Below are positions 45,598 through 57,895 of a stretch of DNA of 61,973 nucleotides, piece by piece. Both the position numbers and the translations under genes were made by a program. The stretch's first letter is position 1; every line of letters starts with the position of its first letter. The notes beneath the pieces are model-generated. The model had not been told where the DNA came from and did not search any database. It saw only the letters and a program-made list of their open reading frames with translations. Location of the stretch: NCBI GenBank assembly GCA_026225565.1, contig JAMFTA010000050.1, positions 1 to 61,973 of the forward strand, written 5' to 3'. The stretch comes from Caulobacter sp. GTDB lineage: Bacteria > Pseudomonadota > Alphaproteobacteria > Caulobacterales > Caulobacteraceae.

Positions 45598-46057
45598 GGG
45601 AAAGCTATCCGCTAATCATTGGAGGTGCGAGGAACCGGCGCAAGCGGGAAGACCCGGAAGCGTTACGCCGGGCGGATAATTCGGAGCGCTATGGCGATCG
45701 GACGAACCATGGGGGGGATTTAGCAGAGGGGCGGCGGGGAGGCTAGGGTGGTGCGGCTAGGGCGGCCGGAGAAGGTTCTGAAGCCGCAGTTCCAAAAGCC
45801 CCTAAGACCCACGGTGGAACGATACGGCGATGGCGGTTTCTGCTGTCAAGCGCGAAGCGCCGCTCCGCGGCGGCCCTTGCGGGGCCGTCCTTGACACCCT
45901 CAGACGCTCGCCGACAATTTGCCTCCATGGACTTAAGGGCGGGTCCGGCCAGTGGGGGGCACGCCGCTGGCGGATGCTGACGCGGCGGCGCAGTTGCGAA
46001 ACATCCGCCAACGGTGCACCTCACGCCCACAACAGCCCCGCCCAACCCGAGACCCCG
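45598..46057. other. ileS-folC divergent intergenic region
   Basis: 460 bases between divergent starts. It holds repeat copy A at 45768-45950 and must hold the ileS and folC promoters. Frames that extend folC upstream of 46058 run through the repeat and are not coding. Confidence 0.6.
45768..45950 (-). repeat. intergenic palindromic element, copy A
   Basis: About 183 bases whose reverse complement closely matches 50172-50361. Shared words include GCCCTTAAGTCCATGG, AAATTGTCGGCGAGCGT, TGTCAAGGACGGCCCCGCA, GCCGTATCGTTCCACC and GGAACTGCGGCTTCAGAACC. An internal inverted repeat TGTCAAG (45844-45850) / CTTGACA (45890-45896) encloses a GC-rich hairpin, but the dyad is less perfect than in copy B. 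No open frame is conserved. Confidence 0.85.
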
Positions 46058-47377
46058 ATGAGCGAATATCTGCGCGCCCCCGATGCGGCCCTGGAGCGGC
46101 TGAAGGGGCTGCATCCGCAACTGATCGACCTGTCGCTGGATCGGGTGCTGCGGCTGCTGGAGGCGCTTGGCCGCCCCCAGGACCGCCTGCCGCCGGTGAT
46201 CCACGTGGCCGGCACCAACGGCAAGGGCTCCACCGTCGCCTTCCTGCGCGCCATCGCCGAAGCCGCGGGGATGGGCGTGCATGTGCTGACCTCGCCCCAC
46301 CTGGTCCGCTTCGCCGAGCGCATCCGGGTGGCCGGAACCCTGATCGCCGAGCCGGCCCTGGCCGCGATCCTGGCGCGGGTGGAGGCGGCCAACGCCGGCC
46401 AGCCGATCACCTTCTTCGAGATCACCACCGCCGCCGCCCTCCTGGCCTTCGCGGAGACCCCCGCCGACCTCTGCCTGATCGAGGTGGGGCTGGGCGGGCG
46501 CTTCGACGCCACCAATGTGATCGACCGCCCCGCGGTCTCGGTGATCGCCCCCATCGACTACGATCATCAGGATTTCCTGGGCTCCGAGCTCAGCCGCATC
46601 GCCTGGGAGAAGGCCGGGATCGTCAAGGCCGGCCGCCCGGTGATCTGCGCCCACCAGAGCGCCGAAGCCGCCCTGGTGATCGAGGCCGAGGCCGAGGCTC
46701 TCGGCGCGCGCCTGATCGCCGCCGGGCGCGACTTCGACGCCTTCGGCCAGTCGGGTCGGCTGGTGTTTCAGGACGGGGCGCGGCTGATCGACCTGCCGCA
46801 CCCGAGCCTTTACGGCGCCCACCAGTTCGGCAACGCCGGGGTCGCCGTGGCCGCGGCCCTGGCCCTGAACGATCCGCGCATCGACGAAGCGGCCCTGGCC
46901 AAGGGCGTCGCCGGCGCCATTTGGCCGGCGCGGATGCAGCGGCTCGCCAGCGGCCCTCTGGCTGCGAAGGCTATGGCCCACGGCGCCGATCTCTGGCTCG
47001 ACGGCGGCCACAATCCTCACGCCGCTCGCGCCCTGGCCGACGTGGCGCAGGGGATGCGCGCCCGCGACGGCCGCCCGCTCACCATCGTCATCGGCCTCCT
47101 GAAGCGCAAGGACGCTCGCGGCGTCTTCCAGGCGCTGGCCCCCCTCCACGCCCGCATCATTGCTACGGGTTTCGAGGCCGAGCAGGCCGCCCCGCCCGCC
47201 GATCTGGCGATAGCGGGGCGGGATGAGGGGCTCGTCATCGAGACCGCCGCCGACGTCGATGCCGCCCTCGATCTGGCCCTCAGCGCCGACGGCCCCGCGC
47301 CCCACATCCTGATCTGCGGGTCGCTCTATCTGGCGGGCGAGGTGCTGGCCATGAGCCAGGAGACCTGGCCCCGATGA
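46058..47377 (+). CDS. folC: dihydrofolate synthase / folylpolyglutamate synthase
   Basis: 439 residues. Mur-ligase-like: the P-loop is VIHVAGTNGKGSTVAFLRAI, followed by TSPHLVRFAERIRVAG, the family segment VGLGGRFDATNVID, IDYDHQDFLG, and the C-terminal WLDGGHNPHAARAL. It adds glutamate to dihydropteroate and folates. ATG 46058 is chosen because the N-terminus is then standard. Confidence 0.95.
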   Translation: MSEYLRAPDAALERLKGLHPQLIDLSLDRVLRLLEALGRPQDRLPPVIHVAGTNGKGSTVAFLRAIAEAAGMGVHVLTSPHLVRFAERIRVAGTLIAEPALAAILARVEAANAGQPITFFEITTAAALLAFAETPADLCLIEVGLGGRFDATNVIDRPAVSVIAPIDYDHQDFLGSELSRIAWEKAGIVKAGRPVICAHQSAEAALVIEAEAEALGARLIAAGRDFDAFGQSGRLVFQDGARLIDLPHPSLYGAHQFGNAGVAVAAALALNDPRIDEAALAKGVAGAIWPARMQRLASGPLAAKAMAHGADLWLDGGHNPHAARALADVAQGMRARDGRPLTIVIGLLKRKDARGVFQALAPLHARIIATGFEAEQAAPPADLAIAGRDEGLVIETAADVDAALDLALSADGPAPHILICGSLYLAGEVLAMSQETWPR

Positions 47378-47498
47378 GATCGGTCCCGCATCTTAATGAC
47401 CCACCGGCGTCCCCACCGTTGGCGTTGGGGTAAGGCTCGTGTAGAAGCCGAACGGGGCGGTTTGCGGATAGCATCCGCGGTTTTCAAGGGACCAGCGT

Positions 47499-48347
47499 TT
47501 GTCGTCTTCTTTTTTTCGCGGCCGTGCGCCGATCCTGCTCGCCCTGACCGCCATCGCGGCGCTCGCCCTTGCGGGTTGCGCCGGCCATAAGAAGCCCAAG
47601 ACCGACCTTGCCTATCAGGAGCGCCCGGTGGAGCTGCTCTACGCCACCGGCGCCCAGTCGCTCGACAAACATCAGTGGAGCGAGGCCATCCGCTATTTCG
47701 ACGAGGTGGAGCGTCAGCACCCCTATTCGGAATGGTCGCGCCGCTCGATCCTGATGACCGCCTTCGCCAACTATGAGGCGCAACACTACGAAGACGCCAT
47801 CGCCACCGCCGATCGGTTCATCAGCCTCTATCCAGGCAATCCGTCGGCGGCCTACGCCTTCTATCTGAAGGCGGTCTGCTATTTCGAAGAGATCAACGAC
47901 GTGGGGCGCGATCAGGCGGCGACCGAACAGGCGCTGGCGGCCCTGCGCGAAGTGGTCAAGCGCTACCCCGCCTCCGAATACGCCGTCGACGCCAAGGTGA
48001 AGATGGACCTGGTGCAGGACCAACTGGCCGGCAAGGAAATGGCCATCGGCCGCTGGTACCAGCGCCAGGGCAACACCCTCTCCGCCATCGGCCGCTTCAA
48101 GACGGTGATCGACCGCTATCAGACCACCAGCCACGCGCCCGAAGCCCTCTATCGTTTGGTCGCCGCCTATCTGTCCCTGGGCCTGACCGACGAAGCCAAG
48201 CGCGACGGGGCGGTGCTCGGCTATAACTATCCCGGTGATCGCTGGTATTCGGACGCCTACAACCTGCTCACCGCCAAGGGCCTGAAGCCGATGATTCCGC
48301 CCAAGGAAAAGCACCGCACCGTCCTCAATCAACTGGGTCATGGCTGA
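47499..48347 (+). CDS. bamD: outer membrane protein assembly factor BamD
   Basis: 282 residues from a TTG start with AGGGA eight bases upstream. The lipobox LAGC gives Cys27. TPR repeats follow: YATGAQSLDKHQWSEAIRYF, SILMTAFANYEAQHYEDAIA, and GRWYQRQGNTLSAIGRFKTV. BamD is the essential lipoprotein that docks on BamA to insert outer-membrane proteins. The poly-T run TTTTTTT in the signal-peptide region is a possible slippage site. Confidence 0.95.
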   Translation: MSSSFFRGRAPILLALTAIAALALAGCAGHKKPKTDLAYQERPVELLYATGAQSLDKHQWSEAIRYFDEVERQHPYSEWSRRSILMTAFANYEAQHYEDAIATADRFISLYPGNPSAAYAFYLKAVCYFEEINDVGRDQAATEQALAALREVVKRYPASEYAVDAKVKMDLVQDQLAGKEMAIGRWYQRQGNTLSAIGRFKTVIDRYQTTSHAPEALYRLVAAYLSLGLTDEAKRDGAVLGYNYPGDRWYSDAYNLLTAKGLKPMIPPKEKHRTVLNQLGHG

Positions 48348-48421
48348 GTGATCGCGGGCTGAGCGATCAAGGGCGGCTATGGGGGCTGCGGCGAAGCGAT
48401 TCGCCGTGCTAGGCTAAACGC

Positions 48422-50134
48422 GTGCTGATCGGCCTCACCATCAAGGACGTGGTTCTGATCCAGGCCCTGGACCTTGAGGTCGGGCCGGGGCTGACCGTGC
48501 TCACCGGCGAAACCGGCGCCGGCAAGTCCATCGTGCTCGACGCCCTGGGCCTCGCTTTAGGTCAAAGGGCCGACGCGGGCCTGGTGCGGCGCGGAGCCGC
48601 CCAGGCTTTGGCGGGCGCCAGCTTTTCTCCCGCGCTCGATCATCCCGTTTGGGCCTTCTTGGAGGAGCGCGGCTTCGCCGCCGATCCGTCAGAGCCTCTG
48701 ATGCTGCGCCGCCAGCTCTCCGCCGACGGGCGATCCCGCGCCTTCATCAACGACCAGCCGGCCAGCGTGACGGTGATGCGCGAGGTGGGCGCCCAGTTGA
48801 TCGAGGTGCACGGCCAGCACGAGACCGTTGGCCTGCTCGATCCCCGCAATCACCGCCCGCTGCTCGACGCCTTCGGCGAGGCGGCCCCGGCGGTGCAGGC
48901 GGTCGCCGCCGCCTGGCGTGGCTTCGCCGCCGCCCGCGACCATGCGGCCGCCCTGAACGCCCGCGCCGCCCAGGCGGCCAGCGACGGGGAGGAGCTGACC
49001 GCCCGCCTGGCCGAACTCGATCGGCTCGATCCCCGCGACGGCGAGGAGGGGGCCCTGGCCGAAGAACGCGGCCTGCTCGGCTCGGCGGAAAAGGCCATGA
49101 GCGACATCGCCTCCGCCCGCGACGCCATGGGCGGCGACAAGCTCTCCAACAAGCTCGGCCAGGCCTATCGGGCGCTGGAGCGGGCGCGGGAGCGGGCGAT
49201 CCAGGCCGGCGCGGGCGCCGATCACATCGTCGTGGTGCGCCTGACCGCCGCCGCCGACGCGGTGGACCGGGCGCTCACCGAAAGCTCCGAAGCCATCGCC
49301 GCCATCGACGCCGCCGCCGAGGCCTTCGAGTTCGAACCCGACCGGCTGGAGCGGACCGAGGAGCGCCTGTTCGCCCTGCGCGCGGCCGCGCGAAAGCTTG
49401 GCGTGGCGGTGGAGACGCTTCCCGCGACTCGGCTGCGGATGGCGGAGGCGTTGCGCAGCGTCGAGAACGCCGAGGCCGAGATCGCCGCCGCCAACCGCGC
49501 CGCCGATGCCGCTCGCGCCGCCTATGACGCCGCCGCCGCCCGCCTCACCACCGCCCGCCAAGCCGCCGGCGCGCGCCTCGCCCAGGCGGTGATGGGCGAG
49601 CTCACGCCCCTAAAACTGGAAAAAGCCCGCTTCCAGGTCGCCGTCGAACCCTTGCCGCCGGAACGCGCGGGGCCCTCGGGCCTCGACAGGATCGAGTTTC
49701 AGGTCTCCACCAACCCCGGTGCGCCGTTCGGGGGCCTGGGCGCCATCGCCTCGGGCGGGGAGCTCGCCCGCTTCGCCCTGGCCCTGAAGGCGTCCCTGGC
49801 CGGGCGCGGCTCAACCAACGGCCCGACCATGATTTTCGACGAGGTGGATCAGGGGGTCGGCGGCGCGGTGGCCGACGCGGTGGGTCTGCGGCTGAAACGC
49901 TTGGCCCAAGACGGCCAGGTGATCCTGGTCACCCACAGCCCCCAGATCGCCGCCCGCGCCGACGTACACTGGCGCGTGGCCAAGGCCGGCGGCCCCGAGT
50001 CCGGGGGCGGGCTGGCCACCAGCATCGCCGCCCTCGCCCCCGACCAGCGCGAAGAAGAAATCGCCCGAATGCTCGCCGGCGCCCACATTACCGACGCCGC
50101 GCGGGCGGCGGCGCGGGCGCTGATGGAGGCGTAG
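48422..50134 (+). CDS. recN: DNA repair protein RecN
   Basis: 570 residues from GTG. Walker A is LTGETGAGKSIVLDALGLAL; the arms form long Ala/Arg/Glu coiled coils (about 150-370). The ABC signature region is GGLGAIASGGELARFALALK and Walker B is TMIFDEVDQGVGG, followed by VILVTHSPQIAARAD. This SMC-like ATPase acts in double-strand break repair. It follows bamD by 74 bases. Confidence 0.96.
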   Translation: MLIGLTIKDVVLIQALDLEVGPGLTVLTGETGAGKSIVLDALGLALGQRADAGLVRRGAAQALAGASFSPALDHPVWAFLEERGFAADPSEPLMLRRQLSADGRSRAFINDQPASVTVMREVGAQLIEVHGQHETVGLLDPRNHRPLLDAFGEAAPAVQAVAAAWRGFAAARDHAAALNARAAQAASDGEELTARLAELDRLDPRDGEEGALAEERGLLGSAEKAMSDIASARDAMGGDKLSNKLGQAYRALERARERAIQAGAGADHIVVVRLTAAADAVDRALTESSEAIAAIDAAAEAFEFEPDRLERTEERLFALRAAARKLGVAVETLPATRLRMAEALRSVENAEAEIAAANRAADAARAAYDAAAARLTTARQAAGARLAQAVMGELTPLKLEKARFQVAVEPLPPERAGPSGLDRIEFQVSTNPGAPFGGLGAIASGGELARFALALKASLAGRGSTNGPTMIFDEVDQGVGGAVADAVGLRLKRLAQDGQVILVTHSPQIAARADVHWRVAKAGGPESGGGLATSIAALAPDQREEEIARMLAGAHITDAARAAARALMEA

Positions 50135-50171
50135 GGGCGCTCAGCCCGGCCGACGCTCCTCCTCCCCGACC

Positions 50172-50361
50172 GGCCGGACTCGCCCTTAAGTCCATGGGGG
50201 AAATTGTCGGCGAGCGTTTGAGGCTGTCAAGGACGGCCCCGCAGGGGCCGCCGCGGGGCGGTGGGCCTTCGGCCAATCCTTGACAGCCTCAAACGCCCTC
50301 GCCGTATCGTTCCACCATGGGCCTTAGGGGCTATTGGAACTGCGGCTTCAGAACCTTCTCC
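50172..50361 (+). repeat. intergenic palindromic element, copy B
   Basis: About 190 bases, inverted relative to copy A. It contains a perfect 20-bp inverted repeat, GCGTTTGAGGCTGTCAAGGA at 50214-50233 with its complement at 50277-50296, extended on both sides by GGCGA-like pairing. The 43-base loop itself folds (CGGCCCC/GGGGCCG and GGCC/GGCC hairpins), so RNA or single-stranded DNA could form a branched structure. It lies between convergent recN and the TMEM175-like gene, where it could also end transcription. Confidence 0.88.
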
Positions 50362-50421
50362 CTCCGACTATGGAAGGGAGCCCAGTCATATGGGGCAGCT
50401 GTCCGGCGGGGGCTTGTCACC

Positions 50422-53164
<2,743 letters not shown>

Positions 53165-53192
53165 TCGACCCCATAAAATTCAGGGAGCCACC

Positions 53193-53615
53193 ATGCCGAT
53201 CAAATCCGCCACCCTCGCGGTGCTCTGCGCCGCCGCCCTATCCTCCACTGCTATGGCCGCCAGCCCGGTGGGCGATTGGAACACTCCCGCCAAGCACGGC
53301 GTGGTGCGGGTTTCGGAATGCGGAGACGCCATCTGCGGCAAGATCGTCGATGGCGACGACATCCGCGCCAATGCCGCCGCCGCCGACCTGCACAATCAGG
53401 ACGCCGCCCTGCGGTCTCGGCCGCTGAAGGGCCTGCCCCTGTTCTACGGCGTGAAGGGCGGTCCCAGCGAGTGGAGCGGCGGCTCGGTCTATAATCCCGA
53501 GGACGGCAAGACCTATCACGGCTCGATCAAGCTGGTGGACGAGGACACATTGAAGCTCACCGGCTGCATCATGGCCCCCTTCTGCAAGACCCAGACCTGG
53601 ACGCGGGTGAAGTAG
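53193..53615 (+). CDS. exported DUF2147 protein
   Basis: 140 residues with a signal peptide (VLCAAALSSTAMAA). The mature part reads SPVGDWNTPAKHGVVRVSEC, CGKIVDGDD, and KTYHGSIKLVDEDTLKLTGC, the DUF2147 beta-barrel fold with paired cysteines near GDAICGK and GCIMAPFCKTQTW. Function unknown. It follows ligA by 28 bases. Confidence 0.85.
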   Translation: MPIKSATLAVLCAAALSSTAMAASPVGDWNTPAKHGVVRVSECGDAICGKIVDGDDIRANAAAADLHNQDAALRSRPLKGLPLFYGVKGGPSEWSGGSVYNPEDGKTYHGSIKLVDEDTLKLTGCIMAPFCKTQTWTRVK

Positions 53616-53640
53616 CGCGCGCCTCAAAGGTGTTGCGCCC

Positions 53641-53801
53641 GTTCCCCTCATCCTCCCACGCCACTTCGCGACGCGGGCCCCTCCCTCTCCCCGGAGGGGC
53701 GAGGGGTATGATGCAGCGGTCGTCGTTTTAAACCCTCTCCCCCGCGGGGAGAGAAGGGGTCCAGACCCCGCGCAGGCAGGGGCCGGGAGGTGAGGGGAAT
53801 C
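53641..53801. repeat. large intergenic palindromic repeat cluster
   Basis: Outer arms TTCCCCTCATCCTCCC (from 53642) and GGGAGGTGAGGGGAA (to 53799) are nearly perfect complements. Inside are CTCCCCGGAGGGG-type and CTCTCCCCCGCGGGGAGAG hairpins. It lies between the converging DUF2147 and M24 peptidase genes and shares words with 36681-36734. Probably a REP/REPIN-like element that also acts as a transcription barrier. Confidence 0.65.
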
Positions 53802-53813
53802 GGTGCGCCGCCG

Positions 53814-55628
53814 TCAGATCGCCGCGCACGCCCCTTCGAGCCAAGCCCGCACAGCCGGCTCTACCTGCGGCCCGATCACCGTCAGCACGCGGGCGTGGTA
53901 GGCGTTCAGCCAGGCGCGCTCGTCCGCCGACAGCATCGCCGGGTCGATCAGTGTGGGGTCTATGGGGGCCAGGGTCAGGGTCTCAAAGCCCAGCATCGGC
54001 CGCTCGCCGCCCGCGATGGGCTCAGCTTCGGTGACGAACTGCAGGTTCTCGATGCGGATGCCGAAGTCTCCGGTCTTGTAGAAGCCGGGCTCGTTGGAGA
54101 CGATCATGCCGGGGCGCAGGGCCACGGTGTTGGGGGCCTTTGAGATGCGCTGCGGCCCCTCGTGCACGCCCAGATAGGAGCCGACCCCGTGGCCGGTGCC
54201 ATGGTCGAAATCCAGCCCCCGGCGCCACAGCGGCGCGCGGGCGAGCACGTCCAGCGCCGAGCCGGTGGTGCCGGCGGGAAAGCGGATCTTGGCGAGGGCG
54301 ATGTGCCCCTTCAACACCAGGGTGAAGCGGTCGATCATCTCGGCGGTGGGCTGGCCGATGGCCACCGTGCGGGTGACGTCGGTGGTGCCGTCCAGATACT
54401 GGCCGCCGGAATCCACCAATAGGAGCTGGCCCGGCTCGATCCGCCGGTTGCTCTTGTGGGTGGGGCGATAGTGGACCACCGCGCCGTTCGGCCCGGCGCC
54501 GGCGATGGTGTCGAAGGAGAGGTCCTTCAAAAGGCCGGTGGCTTCGCGAAAGGATTCCAGCTTGCTGACGATCTCCACCTCGTCGGGCAGGGCGGTCTGC
54601 GCTTCGGTGGCCAGCCAGTAGAGGAAACGGGTCAGGGCCGCGCCGTCGCGGACGTGTGCGGCCTGAGTTCCCTCGATCTCGGCGGCGTTCTTGCAGGCGC
54701 GCGGCAGGGCGCAGGGATCGGCGCCCCGCACCACCTCGGCGCCCGCCTGCTCCAGGGCGTCGAAGTACCAGGCGGAGGATTGCGCCGGATCGATCAGCAC
54801 CGTCTTGCCCTTCAGGGCGCCCAGCGCGGCGGGCAAATCATCCGGCCGCGCCAGCGTCACCTGATTGCCGAGGAAGGCGGGCAGTTCGGGGGTGACTTTC
54901 GCGGGGTCCAGGAACAGGGTCGCGGTCCCGTCCTTATCCAGGATGGCCTGGCCGAGCGGCAGGGGCGAGCGGATCACGTCGCCGCCGCGCACATTGAACA
55001 GCCAGGCGATGGAGGAGGGGGCGGTCAAGACCGCCGCATCGGCGCCCGCCTTGGCCACATCGGCGCCGACCCGCGCGCGCTTGTCGGCGGACTCCTCGCC
55101 GGAATATTGCAGCGGATGGGGGTGGATGGCCGCGGCCGGTTGCGGCGGGCGGGCGGCGGCCCAGGCGGCGTCCACCGGATTGTCGTCCACCGCCTTTAAG
55201 ACGGCGCCGGACTTCTTGGCGGAGATCTTCAGCCAGCCGAGGGCGTCTGGGCTGTGCAGGCGCGGATCGTAGCCGATCACCTGGCCGCCCTTGGTCTCCT
55301 CCTCGATGTAGAGGGGCACGCCCCCGTCCACCAAGTCGCGAGCCTCGAACAGGGCCGGGTCGATCTGGTGCTTCACCTGCAGGGTATAGCGTCCGTCCAC
55401 GAACACCGCGGCCTTGTCGGCCAAGACCACCGCCGCCCCGGCCGAGCCGGTGAAGCCGGTGGCCCACGACAGCCGCTCGTTGGCGTCGGGTAGATATTCG
55501 TTCTGATGTTCGTCCTCGTGGGGGATCAGGAACCCGTCCAGCCCCTGCTTGCGGAGTTGCTCCCGGATCAGGGGAAGATGCTTGGAGCCAAAGGAGGGAT
55601 CGGCATGATCGTCGAAGGTCTGATGCAT
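53814..55628 (-). CDS. M24 family Xaa-Pro aminopeptidase (aminopeptidase P)
   Basis: 604 residues from ATG 55628; a TTG at 55664 would add 12. Two creatinase N-like domains precede the pita-bread catalytic domain with metal ligands visible as VDSGGQYLDGTTDVTRT (two Asp), HGTGHGVGSYLGVHEGP (His), and the Glu residues in SNEPGFYKTGDFGIRIENL. The three-domain layout resembles eukaryotic cytosolic aminopeptidase P. It removes an N-terminal residue preceding proline. Confidence 0.93.
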   Translation of the reverse strand: MHQTFDDHADPSFGSKHLPLIREQLRKQGLDGFLIPHEDEHQNEYLPDANERLSWATGFTGSAGAAVVLADKAAVFVDGRYTLQVKHQIDPALFEARDLVDGGVPLYIEEETKGGQVIGYDPRLHSPDALGWLKISAKKSGAVLKAVDDNPVDAAWAAARPPQPAAAIHPHPLQYSGEESADKRARVGADVAKAGADAAVLTAPSSIAWLFNVRGGDVIRSPLPLGQAILDKDGTATLFLDPAKVTPELPAFLGNQVTLARPDDLPAALGALKGKTVLIDPAQSSAWYFDALEQAGAEVVRGADPCALPRACKNAAEIEGTQAAHVRDGAALTRFLYWLATEAQTALPDEVEIVSKLESFREATGLLKDLSFDTIAGAGPNGAVVHYRPTHKSNRRIEPGQLLLVDSGGQYLDGTTDVTRTVAIGQPTAEMIDRFTLVLKGHIALAKIRFPAGTTGSALDVLARAPLWRRGLDFDHGTGHGVGSYLGVHEGPQRISKAPNTVALRPGMIVSNEPGFYKTGDFGIRIENLQFVTEAEPIAGGERPMLGFETLTLAPIDPTLIDPAMLSADERAWLNAYHARVLTVIGPQVEPAVRAWLEGACAAI

Positions 55629-55688
55629 GGGGGAAGATTTATGCCTGCAGAGGCGCGCGTGCAAATCCGTTCCGCGTTATAGAGCGCC

Positions 55689-56207
55689 ATGGTGCTCGTC
55701 CTCTTCCTCCTCTTCCTGATCGCCGTCGTGGTGATCGCCAGCCTGATCAGCGCACCCGGATTTCGCACCGCGCGGGGGCGAATGCGCTGGGGGATGTCCA
55801 TAGGCTATGTGGGCTTCGGCTTTTTCCACCTGGTGGCCAGCGACCGCTTCCTGCCGATCCTGCCGCCGCTCGCGCCGTTTCCCACCGCCATTATCCTGTT
55901 CACCGGGGCGTGCGAGATCGCCGGCGGGCTGGGGTTGCTCGTTCCGGCCACCCGGCGCTGGGCCGGATGGGCGCTGGCGATCTATGCGGTGTGCGTATTT
56001 CCGGCCAACCTCTATCACGCCTATGGGCACGTGATCGTCCCCGACCTGCCAGGGGGGTGGTGGTATCACGCGCCCAGGCTGGCCCTGCAGCCGGTGGTGG
56101 TCTGGTGGGCCCTCTACGCCGGCGAGGCGATCGACTGGCCCTTCTCGCCCCACCGCCCGGCCTTCGCGCGCGAGCAGGAGGCGGTGGCGGAAGGCGGCTC
56201 AACGTAA
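55689..56207 (+). CDS. DoxX-like membrane protein
   Basis: 172 residues, four membrane helices. The pattern GYVGFGFFHLVASDRFLPIL, GACEIAGGLGLLVPATRRWA and FPANLYHAYGHV fits the DoxX-like family, whose members are linked to redox or sulfur metabolism but are mostly uncharacterised. Divergent from the M24 peptidase with a 60-base spacer. Confidence 0.7.
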   Translation: MVLVLFLLFLIAVVVIASLISAPGFRTARGRMRWGMSIGYVGFGFFHLVASDRFLPILPPLAPFPTAIILFTGACEIAGGLGLLVPATRRWAGWALAIYAVCVFPANLYHAYGHVIVPDLPGGWWYHAPRLALQPVVVWWALYAGEAIDWPFSPHRPAFAREQEAVAEGGST

Positions 56208-56255
56208 CTGGCCCAAGGCCTTCGTTAAGCTAGGTCGTCGTCGGAATTGTCGCCG

Positions 56256-56897
56256 TCACCCGAACACGCCGAGGAATTTAGCCTTGCGCCGCCTCTTGGG
56301 GGTGGGCGCCGGGATGGGGGCGTCAAGGTCGGTGACGAGGCCGGTGGCGAGGGAATAGCACCAGGCATGTATATGCGGCCAGCCGCTGTTGGCCGCCCGG
56401 GCCTTGATGACGATCGGCGTTTCCGCCACCTGTTTGGCTTGGCGCCGCACGTTCAGCTCAACCAGCCGGTTATGGCGGGCGACCTCATTGGGCAGGGCGG
56501 CGAGTTCGGCCTGATGCTCCTCTGACAAGGTGCGGATCGGCGCGATCCAATTATCCACCAGGCCGTGGTCTGGATATTCCAGGGCCGCCCGGACCCCGCC
56601 GCAGCCATAGTGGCCGACCACGAGGATATGGCGAACCTTCAACACCTCCACCGAATATTGCAGCACCGCCAGATAGTTCAGGTCCTGGGGCGAGGCGAGA
56701 TTGGCGACGTTGCGGTGCACGAACAGTTCGCCCGGCTCCATGCCGACGATCTCATTGGCGGGAACCCGACTGTCCGCGCAGCCGATCCACAGATATTCGG
56801 GATTTTGCTGTTCGACCAGCCGGTCGAAATAATGCGGATCGCCGCTGGTCTTGCCATCGACCCAAGCCTGATTGCGGCGTTTCAATTCTTCGATCAT
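56256..56897 (-). CDS. can: beta-class carbonic anhydrase
   Basis: 213 residues. Zinc ligands lie in IGCADSRVPANEI (Cys and the Asp/Arg dyad) and VGHYGCGGVRAAL (His and Cys). The remainder (HRNVANLASPQDLNYLAVLQ) is standard for Can/CynT-type enzymes. It interconverts CO2 and bicarbonate for biosynthetic carboxylations. The C-terminal tail is basic (PTPKRRRKAKFLGVFG). Confidence 0.94.
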   Translation of the reverse strand: MIEELKRRNQAWVDGKTSGDPHYFDRLVEQQNPEYLWIGCADSRVPANEIVGMEPGELFVHRNVANLASPQDLNYLAVLQYSVEVLKVRHILVVGHYGCGGVRAALEYPDHGLVDNWIAPIRTLSEEHQAELAALPNEVARHNRLVELNVRRQAKQVAETPIVIKARAANSGWPHIHAWCYSLATGLVTDLDAPIPAPTPKRRRKAKFLGVFG

Positions 56898-56952
56898 GCC
56901 CTATCCCCCGAGCAGGTCGAAATCTGTTCACCATCGGCGGGGGCCGTCTATC

Positions 56953-57819
56953 TCAACGCCGTGACAACACCAGCGCCGCCCAGGCGTCGCGATGGATGCG
57001 GCGCTCAACCTTGAAGCCGCGGCTGAGGTAGGCGGCCTTCACCGCCCGCTCCTGGGTGCGAAGCAGCCCAGAGAGGATGGCGACGCCGCCGGGTTTTAAG
57101 GCCGTCTTGATGTCCTGCGCCAAAAAGATCAGCGGCCGGGCCAGGATGTTGGCGAACACCAGATCATAGGGCGCCTGCGCCGCCACCGCCCGGTCGTTCA
57201 GCCCCGAGGCGTGGACGAAGCGGGCCGAGACGGCGTTGACGCCTGCGTTCTCCCGCCCGATCCGCACCGAGACCGGATCGATGTCGGTGCCCACCGCGAT
57301 GCGGGTTCCGGTCTTGGCGGCGGCGATGGCCAGGACGCCGGTGCCGGCCCCCACGTCCAAAACCTTCCGATAGCGGCCCCGCTTCAAAAGGGTGTCGTAT
57401 GCGAGCAGGCACCCCACCGTGGTGCCGTGGTGGCCGGTGCCAAAGGCTGCGCCCGCCTCGATGCGCAGGTTCACCGCATTCACCGGCGCCCGGCCCCGAT
57501 CGTGCACGCCGTAGATGAAGAAGCGCCCGGCCCGCACCGGCGGCAGGCCGGAAAGCGCCATGGCCAGCCAGTCGGCGTCCGCCAGGCGCTCAGAGGTGGT
57601 GCGTAGGGCCGGATAGCCGGCCAAGAGCTGCATCAGCGCCTCGACCTCGCCATCGTTCACCGGAAAGGCGTCGATGCGCCAGATGTGGCGATCTTCATCC
57701 TCCTCCAGGATCGAGTAGGTGGCGCCCTCCAGCCGGATGTCGGCGTCGATGGCGGCCGAGGCGGCCTCGGCCTCGGCGCGCGGGCCGCGCGAGACGATCT
57801 GCATAGGGGTGTCGGTCAT
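56953..57819 (-). CDS. prmA: ribosomal protein L11 methyltransferase
   Basis: 288 residues. An N-terminal L11-recognition domain precedes the methyltransferase: [39 protein letters not shown], and the NxP-like active site segment [13 protein letters not shown] (here NIL). It trimethylates L11. The ATG at 57819 gives the usual length; the longer open frame upstream overlaps the tRNA gene and is not coding. Confidence 0.9.
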   Translation of the reverse strand: MTDTPMQIVSRGPRAEAEAASAAIDADIRLEGATYSILEEDEDRHIWRIDAFPVNDGEVEALMQLLAGYPALRTTSERLADADWLAMALSGLPPVRAGRFFIYGVHDRGRAPVNAVNLRIEAGAAFGTGHHGTTVGCLLAYDTLLKRGRYRKVLDVGAGTGVLAIAAAKTGTRIAVGTDIDPVSVRIGRENAGVNAVSARFVHASGLNDRAVAAQAPYDLVFANILARPLIFLAQDIKTALKPGGVAILSGLLRTQERAVKAAYLSRGFKVERRIHRDAWAALVLSRR

Positions 57820-57895
57820 GGGCGCTGGGCCTCTTGATCGGCCGCAGGACGCGGGATGAATGGGACAATGACGCGTCACAGCGCCGTAAATCGTC

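Noticed and set aside
45830-46057. N-terminal extension of folC
   Set aside because: It runs through repeat copy A and is not protein-like; ATG 46058 gives a standard folC start.
53641-53801. CRISPR array
   Set aside because: The repeats are nested palindromes of differing length without regular spacers, and there are no cas genes in the window.
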